This document shows, in pieces, positions 42,264 to 50,873 of a stretch of 64,000 nucleotides of DNA. The stretch spans positions 62,001 through 126,000 of the forward strand of contig NZ_JABAGR010000005.1 of NCBI RefSeq assembly GCF_012844235.1, written 5' to 3'. The stretch is from Parafannyhessea umbonata. Its GTDB lineage: Bacteria; Actinomycetota; Coriobacteriia; Coriobacteriales; Atopobiaceae. The position numbers and the translations under genes are program-made. Position 1 is the first letter of the stretch. Every line of letters starts with the position of its first letter. Under the pieces are notes generated by a model. The model was not told where the DNA came from, did no database searches, and saw only the letters and a list, made by a program, of their open reading frames with translations.

Positions 42264-43700
42264 ATGAATCAGCAAGCATACGAGGCCGGTAAGAACGCGT
42301 ACAAGCAGGGCGATCTTGCCACGGCGGTGGCCCAGCTCACCGCGGCGAAGGCACCGGGCGAGGTCTCGGGCGCCATCGACCACCTGCTTGGCAACTGCCT
42401 CATGAAGCTCGGTCGCTTCTCGGAGGCGGCGAACTCCTACGCGGACGCGCTCAGGGACGTGAACTACGGCCACTCCGGCGCGCTCGCCTGCAACCGCGGC
42501 CGCGCGCTCATCGCGGCCGGCAAGCCGCAGGAGGCCATCGCCTCGCTCACCCTCGCCGTTAAGGACGAGGGCTATGCGACGCCGTACAAGGCGTACACCG
42601 CGCTTGGCAACGCATACATGCGCGTCGGGAACGTGCGCGACGCCGGCGTCGCGTACCGCAACGCCGCAATCGACGAGAAGAACCCCGACCCCAGCTCCGC
42701 GCTTCGCAGCCTGGGCGGCTGCTTCATGCAGATGGGGCGCGCGGTCGACGCCGTGGAGGCGTACCGCACGGCGCTGGACTTCTCGTCCCCGCAGAGCAGC
42801 CAGAACGCCATCTACGGCGACCTCGGACTCGCGTACGTCGCGGCGAACCGCATGGCCGAGGCCGTCGACGCGTTCAACCGCGCGACGGCTGACGGGTCCT
42901 ACACGCTGCGACCGGAGGCGCAGGCCGCCTACGACGCCGCGAAGAAGGCCGTCTCCGCGATCACCGATGGCGGTCCGTCCGAGACCGACGCGTTTCTCGC
43001 CGCGGCGGGATACGGCACCGGAGCCGCGATCGACCCGCTCGACCCCACGGGCCAGACGGGCGAGTTCATGCCGTCTCCCGAGGACACGGGATTCTTCTCC
43101 GTCAAGGAGGAGGACCTAGTCGCGCAGGACAAGAAGGCTCGCAAGGAGCGCAAGGTCCGTCGCAAGAAGAGCCACCGCGGGCTGAAGGTGTTCCTGACCA
43201 TCCTCGTCATCCTGTTGATCGCGGCCGGCGCCGCGGGATTCGCGTACTACAAGGGCTACGGCTTCCCGACGCAGCAGTCTGTCGTCGAGGACCTGTTCGA
43301 GGCCGGGGCCTCCGGCAAGGACATCTCGCCCTACCTCGAGTCCGGCCTCTCCAGCGACGAGAGGGCGCAGATCAAGAGCCTGCTCCCGACCGGTTCCTCC
43401 AGCGTCTCGATCGACGGGCTGGACAAGTCGATGAGCAAGTCGACCGTCATGGCGACGGCGACGCTCTCCGCCGGCGGCGAGCAGAGCTACAAGATCTCGC
43501 TCGTGAGGGACGGCGTCACCTGGAAGGTGAAGTCCATCGCCCCGGTGTACGCATCCGGTGACGGCAAGGACGCCTCCGTCAGCGACACGAGCACCTCTGC
43601 AGCTGACACGACCGCTCAGAATAGTGGAACTGACGTGTCCACGAGCGATGCGAGCGCTTCCGAGGGCGCCTCTACGGGTACCATTTCCACGGGCGAATAG
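42264..43700 (+). CDS. TPR-repeat membrane protein, function unknown
   Basis: A 478-residue protein. Residues about 5-230 form five to six tetratricopeptide-like helical repeats (for example AKQGDLATAVAQL, LGNCLMKLGRFSEAANSY, LGNAYMRVGNVRDAGVAY). A basic stretch (KKARKERKVRRKKSHRG) precedes one membrane segment near 310-332. The outer part has a DUF-like beta domain and ends in a Ser/Thr/Ala-rich tail of about 50 residues. The N-terminus is therefore cytoplasmic. It lies just upstream of mreB, which hints at a link to the cell envelope. Confidence 0.78.
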   Translation: MNQQAYEAGKNAYKQGDLATAVAQLTAAKAPGEVSGAIDHLLGNCLMKLGRFSEAANSYADALRDVNYGHSGALACNRGRALIAAGKPQEAIASLTLAVKDEGYATPYKAYTALGNAYMRVGNVRDAGVAYRNAAIDEKNPDPSSALRSLGGCFMQMGRAVDAVEAYRTALDFSSPQSSQNAIYGDLGLAYVAANRMAEAVDAFNRATADGSYTLRPEAQAAYDAAKKAVSAITDGGPSETDAFLAAAGYGTGAAIDPLDPTGQTGEFMPSPEDTGFFSVKEEDLVAQDKKARKERKVRRKKSHRGLKVFLTILVILLIAAGAAGFAYYKGYGFPTQQSVVEDLFEAGASGKDISPYLESGLSSDERAQIKSLLPTGSSSVSIDGLDKSMSKSTVMATATLSAGGEQSYKISLVRDGVTWKVKSIAPVYASGDGKDASVSDTSTSAADTTAQNSGTDVSTSDASASEGASTGTISTGE

Positions 43701-43764
43701 AGCAAGCCCCACAAAGTGAATGAGCGTCGGGCGAGACGGCCCGCATTGGATAGGATTGGGAGCA

Positions 43765-44808
43765 ATGTCGATCATCGACTCACTCTTCGGCGAATATGAC
43801 GGGGACCTGGCCATCGACCTCGGAACCGCGAACACCCTTGTCGCGGTTCGCGGCCGTGGCATCGTTCTGAACGAGCCCTCCGTCGTGGCCATCGACAAAA
43901 GCGAGGATCGAGTGCTCGCCGTCGGCGCCGACGCAAAGCGCATGATAGGCAGGACCCCTGGCTCGATCATCGCGGAGCGTCCCCTGAAGGACGGCGTCAT
44001 CGCGGACTTCGACGTCACGGAGGTCATGCTCCGCTACTTCATAGAGAAGGCGCGCGGGAGCCACAGGTATCCCTGGTCGCCGAGGCCGAGGGTCGTCATC
44101 TGCGTCCCCTCCGGCGTCACGTCCGTGGAGAAGCGCGCGGTCTTCGAGGCGACGATCTCCGCCGGCGCGCGGCAGGCGTACCTCATCGAGGAGCCGATGG
44201 CCGCCGCCATCGGCGCGGACCTGCCCATAGAGGACCCCACGGGCTCCATGGTCGTGGACATCGGTGGCGGCACGACCGAGGTCGCCGTCATCGCAATGGG
44301 TGGCATCGTCGTGTCGCAGTCCATCAGGATCGCGGGCGACGAGTTCGACCAGACGATCCTCGAGCACGTGCGCGACGCGTACAACCTCTCCATCGGCGAG
44401 CGTACCGCCGAGGACATCAAGATCAAGGTCGGCTCCGCGGCTCCGCTCGCGGAGGAGCTCGACGTCGAGGTGAACGGCCGCGACGTGATGAGCGGGCTCC
44501 CGAAGAGCGTCAGAATCGAGTCCGAGGAGATAAGGCGCGCCCTCGACAAGCCTCTCGACGAGGTCACGAAGGCCGTCAAGGACGCGCTCGACGTCACGCC
44601 GCCCGACCTGGCATCGGACCTCATGTACTACGGCGTGCTGCTTACCGGTGGCGGCGGCATGCTCCGCGGCCTCGACCAGCGCCTTCGCGAGGAGACGGGC
44701 GTGCCCGTGAACGTGAGCCCGACGGCGCTAGAGAACGTCGTGAATGGTTGCGCAAAGGTCCTCGAGGCAAACGCCCTCTCCGGCGGCTTCGTCCAGAGCG
44801 CCAGCTAG
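43765..44808 (+). CDS. mreB: Rod-shape determining actin homologue
   Basis: A 347-residue MreB. DLAIDLGTANTLVAVRGRGIV, VVDIGGGTTEVAVI and LLTGGGGMLRGLDQRL are the actin-fold nucleotide-binding loops. It polymerises under the membrane and directs elongasome movement. TTGGGAG precedes the ATG at 43765. It begins the mreB-mreC-mreD-PBP2-RodA block, each following closely. Its presence indicates a rod-type elongation system. Confidence 0.96.
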   Translation: MSIIDSLFGEYDGDLAIDLGTANTLVAVRGRGIVLNEPSVVAIDKSEDRVLAVGADAKRMIGRTPGSIIAERPLKDGVIADFDVTEVMLRYFIEKARGSHRYPWSPRPRVVICVPSGVTSVEKRAVFEATISAGARQAYLIEEPMAAAIGADLPIEDPTGSMVVDIGGGTTEVAVIAMGGIVVSQSIRIAGDEFDQTILEHVRDAYNLSIGERTAEDIKIKVGSAAPLAEELDVEVNGRDVMSGLPKSVRIESEEIRRALDKPLDEVTKAVKDALDVTPPDLASDLMYYGVLLTGGGGMLRGLDQRLREETGVPVNVSPTALENVVNGCAKVLEANALSGGFVQSAS

Positions 44809-44820
44809 CGGGTGAGCCAG

Positions 44821-45864
44821 GTGCCGACTCTAAACGGCGGGGGCCTCTCTTCCTCGGGACTGCACAAGGACAACTCGGGAAGCGGCGGTCGTCTCGCCGT
44901 CGTGTTCGTCGTACTCTCGCTCGTGATGTTCACCATGAGCGCACGCGAGACGAACGGCGGGTTCTTCACGACGGTCAGGGCCGTGTATTCCACGGTCACG
45001 ACGCCCGTGCGCTACGTGGGCGTCGTGGTGACCGCGCCGTTCCAGGGGCTGGGAAACGTCTTCGCGAACCTCACCGCGAGCCAGAAGTCCCTCTCGGAGC
45101 TCAAGGAGGAGAACGAGAAGCTGAAGGCGCGCAACGCCGAGCTCGAGGAGGCGGAGAAGACCTCCGAGCGGCTCGAGGACCTGCTGAGCCTGCAGAGTAC
45201 GTACAAGCTGAAGTCGAAGGCCGCGAGGATCATATCCGGGTCGACAGACTCCTGGAGCGACACCGTGACCATCGACAAGGGCTCCTCCTCGGGGCTCGCC
45301 GTCGGCATGCCGGTCACGGACTCGCGCGGCGCGATCGGGCAGATCGTGAGCTGCGGGGCGACGTCCTCGACGGTACGTCTCGTAACGGACGAGAACTCGA
45401 GCGTATCGGCGATGATCCAGTCGAGCAGGGCCCAGGGCATACTCGCCGGCAGCGCCGACGGGACGCTGCACCTGAATCTCATAAGCACCGACTCCACGGT
45501 GAAGGTGGGTGACACGGTCGTGACGAGCGGTCTTGGCGGAGTGTTCCCGAAGGGGCTGCCGCTTGGGACCGTCATGAGCGTGAACAAGTCGGCGGGCGCC
45601 CTGTACTACGAGATCGCAGTCAAGCCGTTCTCTACGACGGAGAACTTCGAGGAGGTGCTGGTCATAACGTCGCTGACGGAGGACCAGCGGGCGACGTCCG
45701 ACGACATCGCCGCCGCGGACGCGCAGGAGTCGGAGGCCGTCAAGGGCGGAAGCGACTCCTCGACCTCGGACTCCTCGAGTTCCGACTCCTCGAAATCCGA
45801 CTCGTCGGGCACGGACTCTTCCTCTACGAAGAGCGACTCGGGCGAGAAGAGCAGTGGCGACTAG
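44821..45864 (+). CDS. mreC: Rod-shape determining protein MreC
   Basis: A 347-residue bitopic protein. One membrane segment lies at about 25-43 (LAVVFVVLSLVMFTMSA). A coiled coil spans about 85-125 (LSELKEENEKLKARNAELEE). The beta-rich MreC core follows with GLAVGMPVTDSRGAIGQI and GDTVVTSGLGGVFPKGLPLG. The last ~50 residues are an Asp/Ser-rich low-complexity tail. The GTG at 44821 is chosen because GGTGA lies 6 bases upstream; GTG 44812 is also possible. MreC links MreB to periplasmic wall enzymes. Confidence 0.93.
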   Translation: MPTLNGGGLSSSGLHKDNSGSGGRLAVVFVVLSLVMFTMSARETNGGFFTTVRAVYSTVTTPVRYVGVVVTAPFQGLGNVFANLTASQKSLSELKEENEKLKARNAELEEAEKTSERLEDLLSLQSTYKLKSKAARIISGSTDSWSDTVTIDKGSSSGLAVGMPVTDSRGAIGQIVSCGATSSTVRLVTDENSSVSAMIQSSRAQGILAGSADGTLHLNLISTDSTVKVGDTVVTSGLGGVFPKGLPLGTVMSVNKSAGALYYEIAVKPFSTTENFEEVLVITSLTEDQRATSDDIAAADAQESEAVKGGSDSSTSDSSSSDSSKSDSSGTDSSSTKSDSGEKSSGD

Positions 45865-45884
45865 GCGGACGGGGGTGACGTTGG

Positions 45885-46457
45885 GTGCAGGTCAAGGACT
45901 CTAACAGGAACAAGAGGAGCATCGGCTGGCTCGCGCTTGCATGCCTCGTGCTGCAGCTCGCCGTTGCCCCGAACTTCGGCATCGGCAACGGGCGCATCAA
46001 CTTCGCCCTGATATTCAGCGCCGTCGTCGCCCTCACCATAGGTGGGCGAACGGGCGTGTTGTGCGGGTTTCTCGCCGGATTCGTGTTCGACCTCTCGACC
46101 ACGGGACCTGTGGGCCTCATGGCGCTCCTGCTGACCGTCTCGTCCTTCCAGATGGGCATGGAGTGCAGGAACCGCCTCTCGGAGGACCTGGGACCGTCCG
46201 TCATCCTCTTCGCAATACACGCCCTTGTCGTGAGCCTTATGTATCACCTGGCGATGCTCATAGTGGGGCAGGCGAGCTCCGCGTTCGACGTGATCGTGCT
46301 GAGGATGCTGCCGACGTTCTTCCTGACCGTGCTCGCGTTCGCTCCTTTTGCGTACATCTACTCGCGTGGGGGTGGAAACGGTCTCGACCTGGGTAGGAAG
46401 AGTGCGCATGGGGGACATGCGAAGCACGGGTCAAAGTACAGCCTCGGCAAGCTATAG
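45885..46457 (+). CDS. mreD: Rod-shape determining protein MreD
   Basis: A 190-residue hydrophobic protein with about five membrane segments, such as WLALACLVLQLAVAP and FALIFSAVVALTIGG, matching MreD in length, topology and position. The tail is polar and basic. It starts with GTG 45885 behind GGGGGTGA. It lies 20 bases after mreC and 9 before PBP2. Confidence 0.88.
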   Translation: MQVKDSNRNKRSIGWLALACLVLQLAVAPNFGIGNGRINFALIFSAVVALTIGGRTGVLCGFLAGFVFDLSTTGPVGLMALLLTVSSFQMGMECRNRLSEDLGPSVILFAIHALVVSLMYHLAMLIVGQASSAFDVIVLRMLPTFFLTVLAFAPFAYIYSRGGGNGLDLGRKSAHGGHAKHGSKYSLGKL

Positions 46458-46466
46458 GGTCGCGAT

Positions 46467-48500
46467 TTGAGTCCTATCGTCATCATAATCATCGTTCTCG
46501 CGCTGGTGCTGATAGCGCTTCTCGTCGCGTTCTTCCTGTTTGGGAGGGGCGAGACGCGCTTCAAGTTCGACATCGGCGGCGGGGCGCCCAGGGCGTCCGG
46601 CGGGTCTGACATGTCCACGGAGGGCGGCTTCAAGTCGAGGCTCTTCGGACTTGGCGTATTCTCCGGCTCGATCATCGCGGTGCTCCTGGCGAAGCTCTGG
46701 ACGATGCAGCTGGTGTCCTCGAGCGAGTACAGCGAGCAGGCGGAGTCGAACAGGTCGAGGACCATATCGACGTCCGCCGCGCGCGGCCGCATCCTGGACA
46801 GGAACGGCGTCGAGCTCGTGAACAACAGGGCGAGCCTCACCGTCGTCGCGAAGAGCGACGTGGTGGACGACCCGATAGAGATGAAGCTCGTGGGCAACCT
46901 CATCGGCATGCCCGAGATGGCCGTCAAGCGCAAGATCGAGGACGCGACGGGAGGGGCCCAGAGCCTCAGGCCGATCGCCGTGGACGTGTCGCGGCGCGTC
47001 GTCGCGTTCATCGATGAGCACCAGTACGTGTTCAAGGGCATCAGCGTGGAGGAGAGGACCCAGCGCCACTACCCGCAGGGGAGCCTCGCGGCGCACGTGC
47101 TGGGCTACACGGGCACCGTGAGCTCCGAGCAGCTCAAGAAGTCCGGCACGCAGGACGATGACGCCAAGATCTCTTACGCGTCCGGCGACGTCGTGGGCCA
47201 GGCGGGCGTGGAGTACGAGTACGAGAACGTGCTCCAGGGCGTGAAGGGCGAGCAGAAGGTGTACGTGGACGCCTCCGGCAACGTCCTGAGCTACTCGAGC
47301 TCCGTGCAGCCGAGGAGCGGCTCGGACATCGTGCTGACGCTCGACGCTAACATCCAGCGCGCGGCGGAGGAGTCGCTTGCGAAGCGCATCCAGAAGCTGC
47401 GCGAGATGGGCAGGACGGACTGCCACGCCGGCTGCGCCATCGCGATGGACGTGACGAACGGCGAGATCCTCGCCATGGCGTCTGCGCCCACGTACTCGCC
47501 GAACGTGTTCGTCGGCGGCATCTCGAGCGAGGACTGGAAGAGCCTCTCGTCCGACGAGAGCCACTACCCGCTCATGAACCGCGCCATCGCGGGCCAGTAC
47601 CCCTCCGCGTCCACCATCAAGCCACTCTCCGCGTTCGCGGCGCTGAACTACGGTATCGCGACGACCAGCTCGACGTACTACTGCTCAGGCTACTGGACGG
47701 GCTTCGGAAAGGGCTTCGGGCAGTACTGCTGGAAGCACAGCGGCCACGGCACGGTGAACATCCAGAGCGGCATCACGTACTCGTGCGACGTCGTGTTCTA
47801 CGAGATAGGCAAGGGGTTCTTCTACTCTAAGGAGCCCGAGGGGCTACAGAAGACGTACAAGCGCTGGGGACTTGGCAAGAAGACGGGCATCGACCTGCCG
47901 AGCGAGTCCGCGGGCCGCGTGCCGACCCCCGAGTGGAAGTGGAAGTACTTCTCGTCCTCGTCCGAGGACGCGCGCACGTGGCAGGGCGGCGACACGACGA
48001 ACCTCGTCATCGGCCAGGGCGACCTGCTGGTGACGCCACTGCAGATGCTGTGCGCGTACGCCGGCATCGCGCTGGACGGCACGATATACCGCCCGCACGT
48101 GCTGAGGTACGTGAAGAGCCCCATCGGCGACGGGTCCGTGGTGAAGTACAAGCCCGAGGTCGAGCGCAAGGTGACCGAGAAGCAGGCGTACATGGACGAC
48201 ATCCACCGCGGCCTGAAGGGCGTGATCTACGAGGAGTCCGAGGCGCAGACGGAGCATTTCACGAACCTCTCCGTCACCGTCGCCGGCAAGACGGGATCTG
48301 CCCAGACCTCGAAGTCGCAGCCGACGGGCTGGTTCATAGCGTACGCGCCGTACGAGGACCCGAAGTACGTCGTGGCGTCCGTCATCGAGTACGGCGGCTA
48401 CGGCTCCGAGGGCGCCATGTACGTGGTGAGGGACATACTGGGACAGATCTACAACCAGCCGGACACCGCGACGTCGGTGGACAGCTCCGGCGTGCAGTAG
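46467..48500 (+). CDS. mrdA: Penicillin-binding protein 2 (transpeptidase)
   Basis: A 677-residue class B penicillin-binding protein, the elongasome transpeptidase partner of RodA. The active-site SxxK is Ser382-Thr-Ile-Lys385. The second motif is Ser439-Cys-Asp441, the SxD form usual in PBP2, and KTGS is at 608-611. The pedestal domain includes ARGRILDRNGVELVNN near residue 110. Two hydrophobic stretches at the N-terminus (residues 4-25 and about 60-80) may be one anchor plus an extension. It begins with TTG 46467. Confidence 0.93.
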   Translation: MSPIVIIIIVLALVLIALLVAFFLFGRGETRFKFDIGGGAPRASGGSDMSTEGGFKSRLFGLGVFSGSIIAVLLAKLWTMQLVSSSEYSEQAESNRSRTISTSAARGRILDRNGVELVNNRASLTVVAKSDVVDDPIEMKLVGNLIGMPEMAVKRKIEDATGGAQSLRPIAVDVSRRVVAFIDEHQYVFKGISVEERTQRHYPQGSLAAHVLGYTGTVSSEQLKKSGTQDDDAKISYASGDVVGQAGVEYEYENVLQGVKGEQKVYVDASGNVLSYSSSVQPRSGSDIVLTLDANIQRAAEESLAKRIQKLREMGRTDCHAGCAIAMDVTNGEILAMASAPTYSPNVFVGGISSEDWKSLSSDESHYPLMNRAIAGQYPSASTIKPLSAFAALNYGIATTSSTYYCSGYWTGFGKGFGQYCWKHSGHGTVNIQSGITYSCDVVFYEIGKGFFYSKEPEGLQKTYKRWGLGKKTGIDLPSESAGRVPTPEWKWKYFSSSSEDARTWQGGDTTNLVIGQGDLLVTPLQMLCAYAGIALDGTIYRPHVLRYVKSPIGDGSVVKYKPEVERKVTEKQAYMDDIHRGLKGVIYEESEAQTEHFTNLSVTVAGKTGSAQTSKSQPTGWFIAYAPYEDPKYVVASVIEYGGYGSEGAMYVVRDILGQIYNQPDTATSVDSSGVQ

Positions 48501-48512
48501 GGAGGGGGCGAC

Positions 48513-49754
48513 ATGGCCCAGAAGAACTCCGCCGAGGGGGCGAAGGTGAACGAGAAGGGCCTCGGCTCCTTCTCGGCGTTCTACTCTCACATCATGAACC
48601 GCCGCGGGATCGCGCCACGGCCGTCCGCCGGGCGAACCATCGCCCGCGGCTCCGTCTACGTTCCGCAGCTCATTCCCGCAATCCTTCTGGTGGTGTACGG
48701 CGCCGTCGTCATCTGGTCCGCGTCGCTCTCCATCGCGGACGCGAGGTTCTCAAGGCACCTCGTGGGCATTGCGATCGGCTTGGTCATGGCGGTGCTCATC
48801 TGGCGCTACGACTACCGCGCGCTCGCGAACATGACGACGGCGATGCTCGTGACGATCGTGATCCTCATGTTCCTGCCGAAGGTGCCGGGGCTCAGCTACA
48901 CGGCGCTCGGCATGACGGGCTGGATCAGGATCCCGATCATCGGCATGACGTACCAGCCGTCGGAGCTCGCGAAGCTCGTGACCATCTACCTCATGGCCGC
49001 GCTGGGCGCCCAGTACAACGGCAAGGTCGACACCCTGAGGGACTACCTCAAGCTCTGCGGCATCCTGTGCGTGCCGTTCCTGCTCATCCTGACGCAGCCC
49101 GACCTGGGCACGGGCCTCATCATCCTTGTGACCGGCGCCGCCATCATCATCTGCGCCGGCGCCAAGCGGTCGTGGGTCATCGTGACCATCGCCGGCATCG
49201 TGGCGCTCGCGACCCTCGTCGTCGTGATGTCGATGACCCCAGGCGTGCCTCACCCGCTGAAGCAGTACCAGCTCAACCGACTCATCGTGTTCGCGGACCC
49301 CTCCGTGGACCCCTCGGGCAACGGCTACAACCTCCAGCAGGCGAAGATCGCCGTCGGCTCCGGCGGCATGTTCGGCAAGGGCATCGGCAAGGCGACGCAG
49401 GCTGGTGGCGGCTTCCTTCCCGAGGCGCACACGGACTTCGTCTTCGCGCTTCTCGCCGAGGAGTTTGGCTTCGTGGGCTCCGTGGTGCTGCTGATGCTGT
49501 TCGCGGCGCTCATATTCTCGACCATTCTCCTCGCGATGAGGATCGAGTCCCCGTTTGGGAAGCTCGTGCTCGTGGGGTGCGCTACGATGTGGTCGTTCCA
49601 GCTTCTGCAGAACGTGGGCATGTGCATAGGCATCATGCCCATCACCGGCATCCCGCTGCCGTTCGTGAGCTACGGCTCATCCTCGATGTCCGTGCAGATA
49701 GCGGCGGTGGGAATGGTGCAGTCCGTCTGGCACCACAAGCCGAAGGCGGCGTAG
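48513..49754 (+). CDS. rodA: Peptidoglycan polymerase RodA (SEDS family)
   Basis: A 413-residue SEDS glycosyltransferase with about ten membrane segments. YQPSELAKL near residue 150 and EAHTDFVFALLAEEFG near 310, whose Asp is the catalytic residue, are diagnostic. LPFVSYGSSSM is near the C-terminus. It polymerises lipid II together with PBP2, which is encoded 12 bases upstream. The cytoplasmic N-terminal ~48 residues are longer than in E. coli RodA. Confidence 0.95.
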   Translation: MAQKNSAEGAKVNEKGLGSFSAFYSHIMNRRGIAPRPSAGRTIARGSVYVPQLIPAILLVVYGAVVIWSASLSIADARFSRHLVGIAIGLVMAVLIWRYDYRALANMTTAMLVTIVILMFLPKVPGLSYTALGMTGWIRIPIIGMTYQPSELAKLVTIYLMAALGAQYNGKVDTLRDYLKLCGILCVPFLLILTQPDLGTGLIILVTGAAIIICAGAKRSWVIVTIAGIVALATLVVVMSMTPGVPHPLKQYQLNRLIVFADPSVDPSGNGYNLQQAKIAVGSGGMFGKGIGKATQAGGGFLPEAHTDFVFALLAEEFGFVGSVVLLMLFAALIFSTILLAMRIESPFGKLVLVGCATMWSFQLLQNVGMCIGIMPITGIPLPFVSYGSSSMSVQIAAVGMVQSVWHHKPKAA

Positions 49755-49790
49755 CGCCGCGTTCGTAAACGACGCCCGCGAGGTGAGGTT

Positions 49791-50873
49791 ATGCCCAAGA
49801 AGAGCAAAGTTTCGCTTGGCGACATCGCAGACATCCTGCGTGCCGGCCAGAGGAGCGAGAAGGACAGGTCGACGCCGCTCGGCGTCCTTGTGGTGGTGGA
49901 CACGAGCGCCGCGAGGGACGTGGTGCTTGCGGTGAAGGACGCGTTCATGCCGCGGCAGGCCACGGCGACGGTGCGCGTGGAGTCGCTCGCAGCGTCAGAG
50001 CCGCCGGCACCGGGCTGGGACGCGGCCGTGGTGGTGGCGGGCGCGCACGTCGCGGCCGCGGAGCGCATGGCGGAGGGCCTCGCCCGCTGCGGCGTGCCCG
50101 TGGGCCTGGTGGTGGACTCCGTGCTGGACCTGGGCGCGAACGACCTTCCGGAGGAGGTCGCGGCCCTGGTGAGCGCCGTGCCCGCGTCGGGCGCGGACGC
50201 CGTGCGCGCCAACCTCGCCGACTGGCTGGTTGACGCCGCGGGCGAGAAGGGCATCGCCTTCGCCGCGAGCTTCCCGTTCTGCCGCGACCAGAAGGTGCGC
50301 GAGCTCGTGAGGACGAGCGCGCTTCAGAACGCGGCGGTCGGCGCCGTGCAGGTGCTGCCGAGCGCCGACCTCCCCATAATGACGGTGCGCCAGGCGAAGC
50401 TGGCGCTGGACGTGGCGGCCGCGTGCGGGCACCCCGTGTCCGTCGCGAGCTCGGCGGACGTCGCGGCCGTCATAGCGGCGGGGCTCGCGTGGCGCGAGGT
50501 GGCGCGCCGCGCGACGCAGGTCGTGCCCGTGCCGCAGTGGGCCGTAAAGGCTGCCGTGGGCTTTGCCGGAACCGTGGCGACGGGCGCGGCCGCGCGCCTG
50601 CGCAACGACCCGCCCGTGCTGCCGGACGTGGGAGACCTCGTGGCGGGATCGGCCGTGGGGCCGATCGTGGAGGCGGCGGCGCGGGTGGCGAGCCGCGCCG
50701 CGAAGGCCGTGGGCGAGCGAACTGGCGCGGCCAGCGGGCAGCGACAGGAAGAGGCCCCCGCACGTGCGGAAGGCGCGCGCCGCACGCTGCCGGCGCCGTG
50801 CGAGGCGACGGGCCGCGAGCGCGGCCGCGACGACGACTACGTGGTGATATCTGGGGGATGCGATGAGGCTTAG
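49791..50873 (+). CDS. DUF697/YcjF-like protein, function unknown
   Basis: A 360-residue Ala/Val-rich protein. The segment SFPFCRDQKVRELVRTSALQ then AAVGAVQVLPSADLPIMTVRQAKLALDVA resembles the DUF697 (YcjF-type) helical domain usually found beside Era/Der-like GTPases. No GTP-binding motifs are seen in the N-terminal half. Several hydrophobic stretches may be membrane associated. The last ~80 residues are basic and acidic and lack structure. It lies between rodA and a radical-SAM gene, with an 11-base overlap to the latter. A good ribosome site precedes ATG 49791. Confidence 0.65.
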   Translation: MPKKSKVSLGDIADILRAGQRSEKDRSTPLGVLVVVDTSAARDVVLAVKDAFMPRQATATVRVESLAASEPPAPGWDAAVVVAGAHVAAAERMAEGLARCGVPVGLVVDSVLDLGANDLPEEVAALVSAVPASGADAVRANLADWLVDAAGEKGIAFAASFPFCRDQKVRELVRTSALQNAAVGAVQVLPSADLPIMTVRQAKLALDVAAACGHPVSVASSADVAAVIAAGLAWREVARRATQVVPVPQWAVKAAVGFAGTVATGAAARLRNDPPVLPDVGDLVAGSAVGPIVEAAARVASRAAKAVGERTGAASGQRQEEAPARAEGARRTLPAPCEATGRERGRDDDYVVISGGCDEA

